A stretch of 64,000 nt of DNA, from the NCBI GenBank assembly GCA_003674045.1, contig PENC01000002.1:372001-436000 (forward strand), in the 5' to 3' direction. Both the position numbers and the translations under genes were made by a program. Position 1 is the stretch's first letter; each line of letters starts with the position of its first letter. The stretch is from Streptomyces griseocarneus (lineage in GTDB: Bacteria; Actinomycetota; Actinomycetes; Streptomycetales; Streptomycetaceae). The notes beneath the pieces were generated by a model. That model was given only the letters and a program-made list of their open reading frames with translations, was not told where the DNA came from and ran no database searches. Shown in pieces: positions 26,688-36,900 of this stretch.

Positions 26688-26762
26688 AGGGGGCTCCTGA
26701 CGGTGGGGGGAACCTCCAGGTCCGCACACCGATGCGGCACGCCCGTACGGCCCATGAAGGTT

Positions 26763-26783
26763 CTTGCGCAAAGCAGTCGCAAG
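26763..26783. promoter_or_regulatory. CTTGC-n11-GCAAG inverted repeat, likely MalR operator
   Basis: CTTGC at 26763-26767 faces GCAAG at 26779-26783. More GCAA half-sites follow at 26790-26804. It lies 76 bases upstream of the amylase start. LacI-family MalR, encoded nearby, is the likely ligand; this is inferred from position and symmetry. Confidence 0.62.
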
Positions 26784-26906
26784 ACTGCGGCAACCTGCGG
26801 CAAGAAAACGTCAACGTGCCGCGCACGAGACCGTACGAGCCCACCCCGCACCGGTCAACCCTTGGGACACGCCAGGGTTACAACCTGGAAATCTCGCGGT
26901 TTCCTT

Positions 26907-26926
26907 CTTGCAAGCCCTTTCGCAAG
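26907..26926. promoter_or_regulatory. CTTGC-n10-GCAAG inverted repeat, likely MalR operator
   Basis: CTTGCAAG (26907-26914, itself a palindrome) and GCAAG (26922-26926) form an inverted repeat about 76 bases before malE. A further TTGCAG half-site follows at 26930. It probably controls malEFG. Confidence 0.65.
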
Positions 26927-27001
26927 AGATTGCAGCCTGTTACCTTCCTCCACAGCTCGGGCCGCCCACGACCGGTCGGCCTCCTTGATGAGGGGATCCA
27001 T

Positions 27002-28306
27002 ATGCGAAGAGGCATATCGGTTGCGGCCGTCGTCGGTGTGCTCGCCCTGACCGCGACCGCGTGCGGCGGTGACGGGGGCGACGGCGGGAGCGACGGCGCC
27101 AAGGCGGCGAGCGACCCGGGCAGTGTGAGCGGCACCGTCACCTGGTGGGACACCTCGGACGCCACCAACGAGGCCCCGGCTTTCAAGAAGCTGGTGTCGG
27201 CCTTCGAGGCCAAGTACCCCAAGATCAAGGTCGATTACGTCAACGTGCCGTTCGACCAGGCGCAGCAGAAGTTCAAGACGGCGGCGGCCACCGGCAAGGG
27301 CGCGCCCGACGTACTGCGCTCGGACGTGGGCTGGACGCCGGGCTTCGCCCAGCTCGGTTACCTCAAGGACCTCACCGGCACGCCCGCGCTCGACAAGCCG
27401 GACGACTTCCTCGACGGGCCGCTGAAGAACGCCGCGTACCAGGACAAGACATACGGCGTCCCGCAGGTCACCGACACCCTCGGGCTGCTCTACAACAAGG
27501 AGCTGTTCCAGAAGGCCGGCATCGACAAACCCCCGGCCGACTGGAAGGCCGTCAAGGACGCCGCCCAGAAGATCAAGGAGAAGACGGGCGCCGAGGGCAT
27601 CGGCCTGAGCCCGGACAGCTACTACTCGCTGCCCTTCCTCTACGGCGAGAACAGCGACATGGTCGACCCGGCCAAGAAGCAGATCACCATCGCCGACGCC
27701 GCGTCCCTGAAGGGTATCGAGACGGCCGTCGACCTGGTGAAGTCCGGTGCCGCGCCCAAGCCGGCGGGCACCGACGGCTACAACGCGCTGAAGACGGACT
27801 TCAAGAACGGCAAGCTCGCGATGCTGATCGACGGGCCGTGGGCGACCAAGGAGATCTTCGGCGGCGACGCCTACACGTCCCGCGGCAACCTGGGCATCGC
27901 GCCCGTCCCGGCAGGTTCCACCGGCACGGCGGGCGCTCCGGTCGGCGGCCACAACCTCGTCGTCTACGCCGGTTCGAAGAACTTCGACGCCTCGTACCTC
28001 TTCACCCGGTTCATGACCGAGGCCGCGCAGCAGGAGGCCGCCTCGAAGGAGATCGGCGTGCTGCCGACCCGCAAGTCGGCCTACACGGACGACGTGCTGG
28101 CGGACCCGGTGCGCAAATCCTTCTACGACGCGCTGGGCAAGGCGCACCCGAGGCCGCGTATCCCGCAGGGCGGTGACCTCTTCACGGACTGGCTCCAGCA
28201 CTACACCAAAATCCTCACGCTGAAGGAGCAGCCGGAGGAGGGCCTGGACGCCACGGCGAAGGCCTGGCAGTCCGCGCTGCTCAAGGACTACGGGATCGCG
28301 AAGTAG
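27002..28306 (+). CDS. malE: maltodextrin-binding lipoprotein of ABC importer
   Basis: The 434-residue protein starts at 27002 after GAGGGG. A lipoprotein signal ends at the lipobox TATAC; Cys21 would be lipidated and anchor it outside the membrane. The remainder is a family-1 sugar-binding fold: VTWWDTSDATNEAPAFKKL, FKTAAATGKGAPDVLRSDVG, GVPQVTDTLGLLYNKELF, and AMLIDGPWATKEIF. It should capture maltose and maltodextrins and deliver them to MalF-MalG. malF begins 10 bases downstream. Two inverted-repeat operators lie upstream. Confidence 0.95.
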   Translation: MRRGISVAAVVGVLALTATACGGDGGDGGSDGAKAASDPGSVSGTVTWWDTSDATNEAPAFKKLVSAFEAKYPKIKVDYVNVPFDQAQQKFKTAAATGKGAPDVLRSDVGWTPGFAQLGYLKDLTGTPALDKPDDFLDGPLKNAAYQDKTYGVPQVTDTLGLLYNKELFQKAGIDKPPADWKAVKDAAQKIKEKTGAEGIGLSPDSYYSLPFLYGENSDMVDPAKKQITIADAASLKGIETAVDLVKSGAAPKPAGTDGYNALKTDFKNGKLAMLIDGPWATKEIFGGDAYTSRGNLGIAPVPAGSTGTAGAPVGGHNLVVYAGSKNFDASYLFTRFMTEAAQQEAASKEIGVLPTRKSAYTDDVLADPVRKSFYDALGKAHPRPRIPQGGDLFTDWLQHYTKILTLKEQPEEGLDATAKAWQSALLKDYGIAK

Positions 28307-28316
28307 GGCCACGACG

Positions 28317-29261
28317 ATGACAGCGCTCGTCACCCGGGCCAGACGCTCCTTCGACACCCACTGGTACGCCTGGGCCATGGTCCTGCCGGTGGTCGTGGTC
28401 CTCGCCGTGCTCGTCGGCTATCCCCTGGGGAAGGGCATCTACCTGTCCTTCACCGACGCCGACGAGGCCAACGTCGCCCGCACCATCGGGGTCAACCACA
28501 TCCCGGCGACGTACAAGGCCGTGGGCCTGGACAACTACTGGAAGGTGCTGTCCGGCCAGGAGGGGCACTTCTACTCCCGGCTGGGCTGGACGGTGGTGTG
28601 GACGGCGTCCTGCGTCGTCCTGCACTACGTGATCGGGCTCGGGCTGGCGCTGCTGCTGAACCGGCCGATGCGGTTCCGGGCGCTGTACCGGGTGCTGCTG
28701 ATCCTGCCGTGGGCGGTGCCCGCGTTCGTCGCCACGTTCTCCTGGCGGCTGATCTTCAACGAGAAGTACGGGGTGCTGAACGCCTTCCTGGAGAAGCTCG
28801 GCGTCGGTGCCGTGGACTGGCTCGGGGACAGCACCCTGCAGAAGATGGCGGCGGTCGCGGTCAACGTATGGCTGGGCGTGCCGTTCATGATGGTGGCGAT
28901 CCTCGGCGGGCTCCAGGCGATCCCCAGGGAGCTGCACGAGGCGGCGGAGATGGACGGCGCCTCGCCGTGGCAGCGGTTCCGGCACGTGACGCTGCCGGGG
29001 CTGCGGCCGGTGAGCGGGACGGTGATCCTGCTGGGCGTCATCTGGACGTTCAACATGTTCCAGGTGATCTACCTGCTGATCGGGCAGGGCGCGAGCTCCG
29101 ACAGCGAGATCCTCGTGACGTACGCCTACCGGCTGGCGTTCCAGGGCGTGCGCGACTACGCGGGCTCGGCCACGTACGGCATCCTCATCCTCTCGCTGCT
29201 GCTGGTCTTCGCCGTCTTCTACCGCAGGATGCTCACCCGACAGGAGGGGACCACGCGATGA
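28317..29261 (+). CDS. malF: maltodextrin ABC importer permease
   Basis: The 314-residue membrane protein has six predicted helices, with the long soluble loop after the first (SFTDADEANVARTIGVNHIP). The ABC-permease EAA loop, which contacts the ATPase, is seen as EAAEMDGASPWQRFRHVTLP. It starts 10 bases after malE. Its stop overlaps the malG start (ATGA), indicating translational coupling. No ATPase gene is present in the window; in Streptomyces the shared ATPase MsiK serves several sugar importers, which I infer here. Confidence 0.95.
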   Translation: MTALVTRARRSFDTHWYAWAMVLPVVVVLAVLVGYPLGKGIYLSFTDADEANVARTIGVNHIPATYKAVGLDNYWKVLSGQEGHFYSRLGWTVVWTASCVVLHYVIGLGLALLLNRPMRFRALYRVLLILPWAVPAFVATFSWRLIFNEKYGVLNAFLEKLGVGAVDWLGDSTLQKMAAVAVNVWLGVPFMMVAILGGLQAIPRELHEAAEMDGASPWQRFRHVTLPGLRPVSGTVILLGVIWTFNMFQVIYLLIGQGASSDSEILVTYAYRLAFQGVRDYAGSATYGILILSLLLVFAVFYRRMLTRQEGTTR

Positions 29262-30106
29262 GCTCCACCACCCCACGGGCCCGTGGCGAGCGCTCGCGCG
29301 GCGCCTCGGCGGCGCTGCACACGGCGCTGGTCCTGGCGAGCCTGGTGGCCGTCTTCCCCGTGCTGTTCGTCGTGTTCGTCTCGCTGCGCGGGCGGGACGG
29401 CTGGCAGGAGCCGACGCGGCTCGCCGGCTTCGACGTCTCCAACTACACGCACATACTGGAGCACACCAAGTTCCTCACGTGGTTCGGGAACTCGGTGATC
29501 GTGGCGCTGGGGGCCACGCTGCTCGGGGTGTTCACGGCGGCGACGGCGGGCTACGCCGTGTCGCGGATGCGGTTCCCGGGGCACCGGCCGCTGATGTGGA
29601 CCTTCCTGATCGTGCAAATGTTCCCGATGGCGGTGCTGATCGTGCCGCTGTACAACATTCTGGGTGAGCTCGAACTCCTGGACTCCTACACGGGTCTGAT
29701 CGTGACCTACTGCTCGGTCTCCGTGCCGTTCTGCGCCTGGATGCTCAAGGGGTACTTCGACACCATTCCCGCCGAGATCGACGAGGCGGGCCGGGTGGAC
29801 GGGCTGAGCCCGTTCGGCACCTTCTGGCGGCTGGTGCTGCCGCTGGCCCGGCCCGGTCTGGCCGTCACCGCCTTCTACTCCTTCATCACCGCCTGGGGCG
29901 AGGTCGCCTTCGCCACCCAGTTCATGAGCAGCGAGGAGCACTACACCCTCGCGGTCGGGCTCCAGACCTTCGTCGGCCAGCAGAAGGCCGAGTGGGGGCT
30001 GATGACGGCCGCGGCGGTGCTCATCACCATCCCGGCAGCCGTCGTCTTCTTCCTGGCCCAGCGGCACCTGGTCGCCGGGCTGACCGCGGGCGGCACCAAG
30101 GGCTGA
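29258..30106 (+). CDS. malG: maltodextrin ABC importer permease
   Basis: The ATG at 29258 overlaps the malF stop and has GGAGGGG at 29243-29249. The 282-residue protein has six membrane segments and an EAA loop, IDEAGRVDGLSPFGTFWRL. It partners MalF in the transport channel. aglA follows after 120 bases on the same strand; that gap holds only GC-rich repeats and a C/T-rich stretch and no evident terminator, so the operon may extend to aglA. Confidence 0.95.
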   Translation: MSSTTPRARGERSRGASAALHTALVLASLVAVFPVLFVVFVSLRGRDGWQEPTRLAGFDVSNYTHILEHTKFLTWFGNSVIVALGATLLGVFTAATAGYAVSRMRFPGHRPLMWTFLIVQMFPMAVLIVPLYNILGELELLDSYTGLIVTYCSVSVPFCAWMLKGYFDTIPAEIDEAGRVDGLSPFGTFWRLVLPLARPGLAVTAFYSFITAWGEVAFATQFMSSEEHYTLAVGLQTFVGQQKAEWGLMTAAAVLITIPAAVVFFLAQRHLVAGLTAGGTKG

Positions 30107-30226
30107 GCCCGGCCCCGGGGGCGTCACCGGACGCGCGGGGCGCGCGTTGTCACGTGCGCACCGCCTTTCGCACCGCCCCCTTTCGTTTTCGTCCTTTCCA
30201 CCCTTTCCGTCGACCTAGGGAAGTAC

Positions 30227-31858
30227 ATGACCCAGGACCTCGCGCCCTCCGTCCGCCCGGCCGCCGCTCCGTCCGCCCCGGCGGACGGCTGGTGGCGCAG
30301 CGCCGTCATCTACCAGGTGTACGTGCGTTCGTTCGCAGACAGCGACGGCGACGGCATCGGCGACCTGCGCGGGATCCGGCAGCGGCTGCCGTATCTGGCG
30401 GAGCTGGGGGTGGACGCGGTGTGGCTGACGCCGTTCTACGCCTCGCCGCAGGCGGACGGCGGCTACGACGTGGCGGACTACCGCGCCGTGGACCCGCTGT
30501 TCGGCGAGCTGTCGGACGCGGACGACCTGGTGCGGGAGGCGCACCGGCTGGGGCTGCGGGTCATCGTGGACATCGTGCCCAACCACACGTCCGAACGGCA
30601 CGCGTGGTTCCGGGAAGCGCTCGCGGACCGCCCGGGGGGGACGGCCCGCGAGCGCTACCACTTCCGTCCGGGCCGGGGCGCCGGCGGCGAACTCCCGCCG
30701 AACGACTGGGAGTCCGTCTTCGGCGGCCCGGCCTGGACGCGGACGGAGGGGCCCGGCGGGGAGCCCGGCGAGTGGTATCTGCACCTGTTCGCGCCGGAAC
30801 AGCCGGACCTCAACTGGGAGAACCCGGAGGTCCGCCAGGAGTTCGAGTCGGTGCTGCGGTTCTGGCTCGACCTGGGCGTGGACGGCTTCCGCATCGACGT
30901 GGCCCACGGCATGGTCAAGGCGCCGGGGCTGCCGGACATCGGCCGCAAGGAGCAGGCGAAGCTGATCGGCGCGCAGGTGCTGCCGTTCTTCGACCAGGAC
31001 GGGGTGCACGAGATCCACCGCGCGTGGCGGGCGCTGCTGGACGGCTACGACGGCGAGCGGATCGGTGTCGCGGAGGCCTGGGCGCCGACCTCGGAGCGCC
31101 TCGCGCTGTACGTACGGCCGGACGAGCTGCACCAGGCGTTCAACTTCCAGTTCCTGACCTGCGGGTGGGACGCGCCCTCGATGCGGAAGGTGATCGACGA
31201 GTCGCTGGCGGCGACGCTGTCGGTGGGGGCGCCGACCACATGGGTGCTGTCCAACCACGACGTGGTGCGGCACACCACCCGTTACGGCGGCGGCGAGCTC
31301 GGTCTCAAGCGGGCGCGGGCGGCGGCCCTGCTGATGCTGGCGCTGCCGGGCTCGGCCTACGTCTACCAGGGCGAGGAGCTGGGGCTGCCCGAGGTGGTGG
31401 ACCTGCCGGACGAGGTGCGGCAGGACCCGGCGTTCTTCCGGGGGGACGGTCAGGACGGCACGCGGGACGGCTGCCGGGTGCCGATCCCGTGGTCGGGCGA
31501 GTCGGCCCCGTACGGCTTCGGGCCGGGCGGCAGCTGGCTGCCGCAGCCGGAGCAGTGGCGCGAGCTGTCGGTGGCGGCGCAGTCGGGGGACCCGCGCTCC
31601 ACGCTGGAGCTCTACCGCTCGGCGCTGACGCTCCGCCGCGAGCTCGCCGGGCTCGGTGACGGGGAGATGCGCTGGCTGGACGCGCCGGAGGGGGTGCTGG
31701 CGCTGTCCCGGCCGGGGTTCGTGTGCATGCTCAACACGCTCGGCCGCGAGGTGGAGCTGCCGGTCCCAGGGCGTCCGGTGCTGGCGACGGCGGCCCTGGA
31801 GTTCGTGGGCGGCACGGTGCGCCTGCCCTCGGATTCCTGTGTCTGGTGGGCAGTCTGA
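30227..31858 (+). CDS. aglA: cytoplasmic alpha-glucosidase (GH13)
   Basis: The 543-residue enzyme lacks a signal peptide, in keeping with cytoplasmic cleavage of imported maltodextrins to glucose. GH13 motifs are VIVDIVPNHTS, VDGFRIDVAHGM (nucleophile Asp), RIGVAEAWAPTS (acid/base Glu) and WVLSNHDVVRH. The family-typical GDLRGIRQRLPYLAELGVDA and YVYQGEELGLPEV are also present. In S. coelicolor aglA lies between malEFG and malR, as here. The start has GGGA eight bases upstream. Its stop is followed within two bases by the palindrome before malR. Confidence 0.93.
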   Translation: MTQDLAPSVRPAAAPSAPADGWWRSAVIYQVYVRSFADSDGDGIGDLRGIRQRLPYLAELGVDAVWLTPFYASPQADGGYDVADYRAVDPLFGELSDADDLVREAHRLGLRVIVDIVPNHTSERHAWFREALADRPGGTARERYHFRPGRGAGGELPPNDWESVFGGPAWTRTEGPGGEPGEWYLHLFAPEQPDLNWENPEVRQEFESVLRFWLDLGVDGFRIDVAHGMVKAPGLPDIGRKEQAKLIGAQVLPFFDQDGVHEIHRAWRALLDGYDGERIGVAEAWAPTSERLALYVRPDELHQAFNFQFLTCGWDAPSMRKVIDESLAATLSVGAPTTWVLSNHDVVRHTTRYGGGELGLKRARAAALLMLALPGSAYVYQGEELGLPEVVDLPDEVRQDPAFFRGDGQDGTRDGCRVPIPWSGESAPYGFGPGGSWLPQPEQWRELSVAAQSGDPRSTLELYRSALTLRRELAGLGDGEMRWLDAPEGVLALSRPGFVCMLNTLGREVELPVPGRPVLATAALEFVGGTVRLPSDSCVWWAV

Positions 31859-31859
31859 C

Positions 31860-31880
31860 ATGCGACCGGTAAGGTCGCAT
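31860..31880. promoter_or_regulatory. palindrome between aglA and malR
   Basis: ATGCGACC (31860-31867) faces GGTCGCAT (31873-31880) across GGTAA. It sits in the tiny gap before the malR GTG and could be an autoregulatory operator or a hairpin covering the malR translation start. Confidence 0.5.
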
Positions 31881-31883
31881 CCT

Positions 31884-33038
31884 GTGACCGCAAGGCTGGC
31901 CGACATCGCAGCCCAGGCGGGTGTCAGCGAAGCAACCGTCAGCCGCGTCCTCAACGGGAAGCCGGGGGTCGCCGCCTCCACCCGCCAGTCCGTGCTGGCC
32001 GCGCTCGACGTGCTGGGCTACGAGCGGCCCGTGCGGTTGCGGCAGCGCAGCGCCGGGCTGGTCGGGCTGATCACCCCGGAGCTGGACAATCCCATCTTCC
32101 CGGCGTTCGCCCAGGTGATAGGGCAGGCGCTGACCCGGCAGGGCTACACGCCGGTGCTGGCCACCCAGACGCCGGGTGGCTCGACCGAGGACGAGCTGAC
32201 GGAGATGCTGGTGGACCGGGGGGTCGCCGGGATCATCTTCGTCTCCGGGCTGCACGCGGACACCTCCGCGGACATGCAGCGCTACGAGCGGCTGCGGGCC
32301 CAGGGCGTGCCGTTCGTGCTCATCAACGGGTTTTCGGACAAGGTGCGGGCCCCCTTCGTCTCCCCCGACGACCGGGCGGCCGTGCAGCTGGCCGTCACGC
32401 ACCTGGCCGCGCTGGGGCACCGCCGCATCGGGCTCGCGCTGGGGCCCGAGCGGTATGTGCCGGTGCAGCGGAAGATCGAGGGCTTCCTGGCGGCCATGAG
32501 CGAGCGGCTGGGGCTGTCCGGGGCCGGGGCGCGGGAGCTGGTGCAGCACTCGCTGTTCAGCCTGGAGGGCGGCCAGGCGGCCGCCGCCGCGCTGCTGGAC
32601 CGGGGCTGCACGGCCGTCGTGTGCGCGAGCGACATGATGGCCCTGGGGGCCGTGCGGGCGGCCCGCCAGCGCGGCCTGGAGGTCCCGCGGGACGTCTCGG
32701 TGGTCGGCTTCGACGACTCGCCGCTCATCGCCTTCACGGACCCGCCGCTGACCACGATCCGGCAGCCGGTGCAGGCGATGGGGCAGGCGGCCGTGGGGGC
32801 CCTGCTGGAGGAGGTCGGCGGCACCCCGGCCCCGCACAGCGAGTTCGTCTTCCTGCCCGAGCTGGTGGTCCGCGGGTCGACGGCCGCGTGCCGCGGGGAG
32901 GCGCCGGGCACGGACCGTGGCCGGACGGACACCCCCGCCGCCACCGTGCCCGGACAGGCCCGCACGGATGCGCGTACGGGCGCTCGTACGGTGGTGGCGA
33001 ACGGGGCGGAAAGCGGCGAAGACCAGACTTGGGGATGA
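31884..33038 (+). CDS. malR: LacI-family maltose operon repressor
   Basis: I chose the GTG at 31884 (VTARLADIAAQAGVSEATVS), since LacI-family proteins start right at this HTH; an ATG eight codons earlier lies inside a palindrome. The 384-residue product has the LacI DNA-binding domain and hinge (RVLNGKPGVAASTRQSVLAA), then the sugar-binding-like core ending LVVRGSTAACRG. An unusual hydrophilic tail of about 50 residues follows, rich in Thr/Ala/Arg (TDTPAATVPGQARTDARTGA), beyond the usual family end. It should repress malEFG-aglA and the amylase genes until induced by maltodextrins. Confidence 0.93.
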   Translation: MTARLADIAAQAGVSEATVSRVLNGKPGVAASTRQSVLAALDVLGYERPVRLRQRSAGLVGLITPELDNPIFPAFAQVIGQALTRQGYTPVLATQTPGGSTEDELTEMLVDRGVAGIIFVSGLHADTSADMQRYERLRAQGVPFVLINGFSDKVRAPFVSPDDRAAVQLAVTHLAALGHRRIGLALGPERYVPVQRKIEGFLAAMSERLGLSGAGARELVQHSLFSLEGGQAAAAALLDRGCTAVVCASDMMALGAVRAARQRGLEVPRDVSVVGFDDSPLIAFTDPPLTTIRQPVQAMGQAAVGALLEEVGGTPAPHSEFVFLPELVVRGSTAACRGEAPGTDRGRTDTPAATVPGQARTDARTGARTVVANGAESGEDQTWG

Positions 33039-33074
33039 TCTGCCCCGGGCGGCTTTCTGGCAGACTGGTTCGCT

Positions 33075-33923
33075 ATGGGTGAAGCGACAGTAGGTTCACT
33101 GGAAGGCCGCACGGCCGCCCCGCCACCCACCGAGGAGCGAGCGGACCGGCCGTCGGCGGAACGGGACTTCCTGCGGGAGCTGCGCTCGCCGCGCCGGCCA
33201 CGCCTGTGGTTCGAAGTACTGCTGATCGCGGTGAGCTACTGGACGTACTCCCTCGTGCGCAACGCTGTTCCGGAGCAGCGGGACCAGGCGCTGCGCAACG
33301 CCGACTGGATATGGCGCGCCGAGAACTCCCTGCACATCGCCGTCGAACGCACGGTGAACCACGCGGTCGACTCGGTCACCTGGCTGATCGTGGGGATGAA
33401 CTACTACTACGCCACCCTGCACTTCGTCCTCACGATCGGGGTGCTGGTGTGGCTCTACCGGTGGCACCCCGGCCGCTACGCCGCCGCCCGGCTGGCCCTG
33501 TTCGCCACCACCGCCGTCGCGTTGGCGGGTTACTACCTCTATCCGCTGGCCCCGCCACGGCTGATGGACGGCGTGGACTTCATCGACACGGTCGTGGTGC
33601 ACCACACCTGGGGCTCGATGGCCTCGGGCAATCTGGCCGACGTGTCCAACCAGTACGCGGCGATGCCGTCGATGCACATCGGCTGGTCGACGTGGTGCGG
33701 CGTCACCATCGCGGCGCTGGCCGGCCCCGTGTGGGTGAGGGTGCTGGGCGCCCTCTACCCGGTGGCCACCCTGGTGGTGATCGTGGCGACCGCCAACCAT
33801 TTCCTGCTGGACGCGGTGGGCGGACTGCTCTGCCTGGGCTTCGGGTTCGCCGTGGTCTACGGCTGGTACCGCTCCTCCCCGTACGCCCTGCCCCGCCATG
33901 TGGCGGGGATCCAGGCACCGTAG
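33075..33923 (+). CDS. PAP2-superfamily membrane phosphatase/transferase
   Basis: The 282-residue protein has about six membrane helices and PAP2/AUR1-like motifs: YPLAPPRLMDG, AAMPSMHIGWSTW (the PSMH core) and ANHFLLDAVGG (HxxxD). Proteins of this branch act on membrane lipid phosphates, or transfer phospho-inositol groups in the Aur1-type relatives; the substrate here is unknown. The ATG lies about 37 bases after malR. It is convergent with glnE, with only four bases between stops, and no terminator is visible between them. Confidence 0.87.
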   Translation: MGEATVGSLEGRTAAPPPTEERADRPSAERDFLRELRSPRRPRLWFEVLLIAVSYWTYSLVRNAVPEQRDQALRNADWIWRAENSLHIAVERTVNHAVDSVTWLIVGMNYYYATLHFVLTIGVLVWLYRWHPGRYAAARLALFATTAVALAGYYLYPLAPPRLMDGVDFIDTVVVHHTWGSMASGNLADVSNQYAAMPSMHIGWSTWCGVTIAALAGPVWVRVLGALYPVATLVVIVATANHFLLDAVGGLLCLGFGFAVVYGWYRSSPYALPRHVAGIQAP

Positions 33924-33927
33924 AAAT

Positions 33928-36900
33928 TCAGGCGCCGTAGAACAGGTCGTCCACCACGGCCCGCGCGCGGCGGGTGGTGCGGCGGTAGTCGTCGAGCATG
34001 TCGCCCACGTGGCCCGGCTCGTAGCCGAGGTAGCGGCCGACGGCGGCCAGCTCGCGGCTGTGGGAGGGGAAGGTGTCCCCGGCCCGGCCGCGCACGAGCA
34101 TGACGGCGTTGCGGACGCTCGTGGCGAGCACCCATGCGTCGTCCAGTATGGTCGCCTCCTCCGTGGTCAGCAGCTCGGCGGCGCGGGCCGCGTGCAGGGC
34201 CTCGCGGGTGCGCGTGGTGCGCAGCCCCGGCTCCGCCCAGCCGTGCCGCATCTGGAGCAGCTGGACGGTCCACTCGACGTCGGACAGGCCGCCGCGCCCG
34301 AGCTTGGTGTGGGTCGTCGGGTCGGCGCCGCGCGGCATCCGCTCCGACTCCATACGGGCCTTGAGCCGTCTGATCTCGCGGACCGCGTCCTCGCCGAGGC
34401 CCTCCATGGGGTAGCGCAGCGGGTCGATCAGCTCGATGAAGCGCGCGCCGAGCCCGGCGTCGCCCGCGACGGGCCGGGCGCGCAGCAGGGCCTGGCTCTC
34501 CCACACCAGCGACCAGCGCCGGTAGTAGGCGGCGTAGGAGGCGAGGCTGCGCACGATGGGCCCGGACTTGCCCTCGGGCCGCAGGTCGGCGTCGACGAGC
34601 AGCGGCGGGTCGGTGGTGGGCAGCTGGAGGAGCCTGCGCATCTCGGTGGCGACGGCGAAGGCGGCCTTGGCGGCCTCCTCGTCACTGACGCCTTCGCGCG
34701 GCTCGTGGACGAACAGCACGTCGGCGTCCGAGCCGTAGCCCTGTTCGTGGCCGCCGAAGCGGCCCATGCCGATGACCGCGAACCGGGCGGGCAGGGTGTC
34801 GCCCCACTCGGCGCGCACGGCGGCGCGCAGGGCCCCGGCGAGCGCGGCGGCGTTGACGTCGGAGACGGCGGCGCCCACGGCGTCGACGCGCTGGTGCGGG
34901 TCCTGGATCTCGGCGGTGCGGCCGGGCAGGGCGGTGCCGTTGCCGCGCCCGGCGGGCCCGTAGGCGCCGATGATGTCGGCGGCGGCGGTGCGGAAGAGCT
35001 CGCGGCGGCGCACCCCGCGCACGGCCACGATCGCCGCCTCGGCGTCCCCGGCACGGCCCACGGCGGAGAGCGTCTCCTGCTCCAGGGCCTCCCGGCCGCG
35101 GGGCCGCAGGCCCTCGGGGTCGCCGAGCAGGGCGACGGCCTCGGGGGCGCGCAGCAGCAGGTCGGGGGCGAGGCGCCCGGCGGAGAGCACGCGGGCGAGG
35201 TTCTCGGCGGCGGCGCCCTCGTCGCGCAGCAGCCGCAGGTACCAGGGGGTGCGGCCGAGGGCGTCGGAGACCTTGTGGAAGTTGAGGAGCCCGGCGTCGG
35301 GGTCGGCGGAGTCCGCGAACCAGCCGAGGAGCACGGGCAGCAGGGTGCGCTGGATGGCGGCCTTGCGGCTGACGCCGGAGGCCAGGGCCTCCAGGTGGCG
35401 CAGGGCGGCGACGGGGTCCGCGTAGCCGAGGGCCTCCAGGCGGTGGCCCGCCTCCTTGGCGCTGAGCCGGATCTCGCCGGGCTCCAGCTGGGCAACGGCG
35501 TCGAGCAGCGGGCGGTAGAACAGCTTCTCGTGCAGGCGCCGCACCTCGCGGGCGTGCTTGCGCCACATCCTGGCCAGCTCGTCGACGGGTTCGGTGCCGG
35601 GCGGCCAGTGGAAGGCGCGGGCGAGTGAGCGGCCGAGCCGACGCAGGTCGGCCGGGTCCTCGGGCATGAGGTGGGTGCGGCGCAGCCGGTGGAGCTGGAT
35701 GTGGTGCTCCAGGGTGCGCAGGAAGCGGTAGGCGGCGTCGAGGGCCGCGGCGTCGGAGCGGCCCACGTAGCCGCCCGCGGCGAGGGCGGTCAGCGCGTCG
35801 AGGGTGCCGTTGCCGCGCAGGGTGGCGTCACTGCGGCCGTGCACGAGCTGGAGGAGCTGGACGGCGAACTCGACGTCGCGCAGCCCCCCGGGACCGAGCT
35901 TCAGCTCGCGCTCGGCCTGGCCCACGGGGATGGAGGCGACGACGCGGCGGCGCATCTGCTGGACGTCGGCGACGAAGTTCTCCCGCTCGGCGGCCTGCCA
36001 GACCAGCGGGGAGACGGCGTCGAGGTACTCCTGCCCCAGCACGGCGTCGCCCGCGACCGGCCGGGCCTTGAGCAGGGCCTGGAACTCCCAGGTCTTGGCC
36101 CAGCGTTGGTAGTAGGCGAGGTGGCTGGAGAGGGTGCGCACGAGCGGCCCGTTGCGGCCCTCGGGGCGGAGGTTGGCGTCGACGGGCCAGATGGTGCCCT
36201 CGGGGGTGGCGTCGGAACAGACGCGCATCATCCGCGCGGCGAGCCGGGTGGCGGCCTGCAGGGCGATGCCCTCGGGCGTGCCGCCGCGGGGTTCCGCCAC
36301 GAAGACGACGTCCACGTCGGAGACGTAATTGAGCTCGCGGCCGCCGCACTTGCCCATGCCGATGACGGCGAGCCGGCAGGCCTGCTCGTCCTCGGGCTGC
36401 TCCTCGGCGGCGATGGACAGGGCGACACGGAGGGTGGCGGTGGCGAGGTCGGCGAGCTCGGCGGCGGTCTGGGCGACGTCGGTGGTGCCGCACACGTCGC
36501 GGGCGGCGATGGTCAGCAGACAGCGCCGGTAGGCGGCGCGCAGGGCGTCGGCGGGGGCCAGCCCGGCGAGCCGCTCGCCGCCCATCCCCTCCGCGAGGGC
36601 CCGCGCGAACTCCGGGGTGCCGGGGTTGAGATCGGCGGGCTCGTAGGCGACGAGGGCGTGCCAGTCGCCGGGGTGCCGGGCGAGGTGGTCACCGAGGGCG
36701 GTGGAGGCACCGAGCACCCCGAGCAGCCGGTCGCGCAGGGGCTTGGCGGTGACGAGGGTGTCGAGGAGGGTGTGCCGCTCGGCGGTGCCCATGGCCTCCA
36801 GGAGCCGTACGAGCCCCTGGAGGGCCAGGTCGGGGTCGGCGGTGGCGCCGAGGGCGTCGAGGAGCGGCGGATCGGACCGCACGGAGGCGAGCACGGGCTC

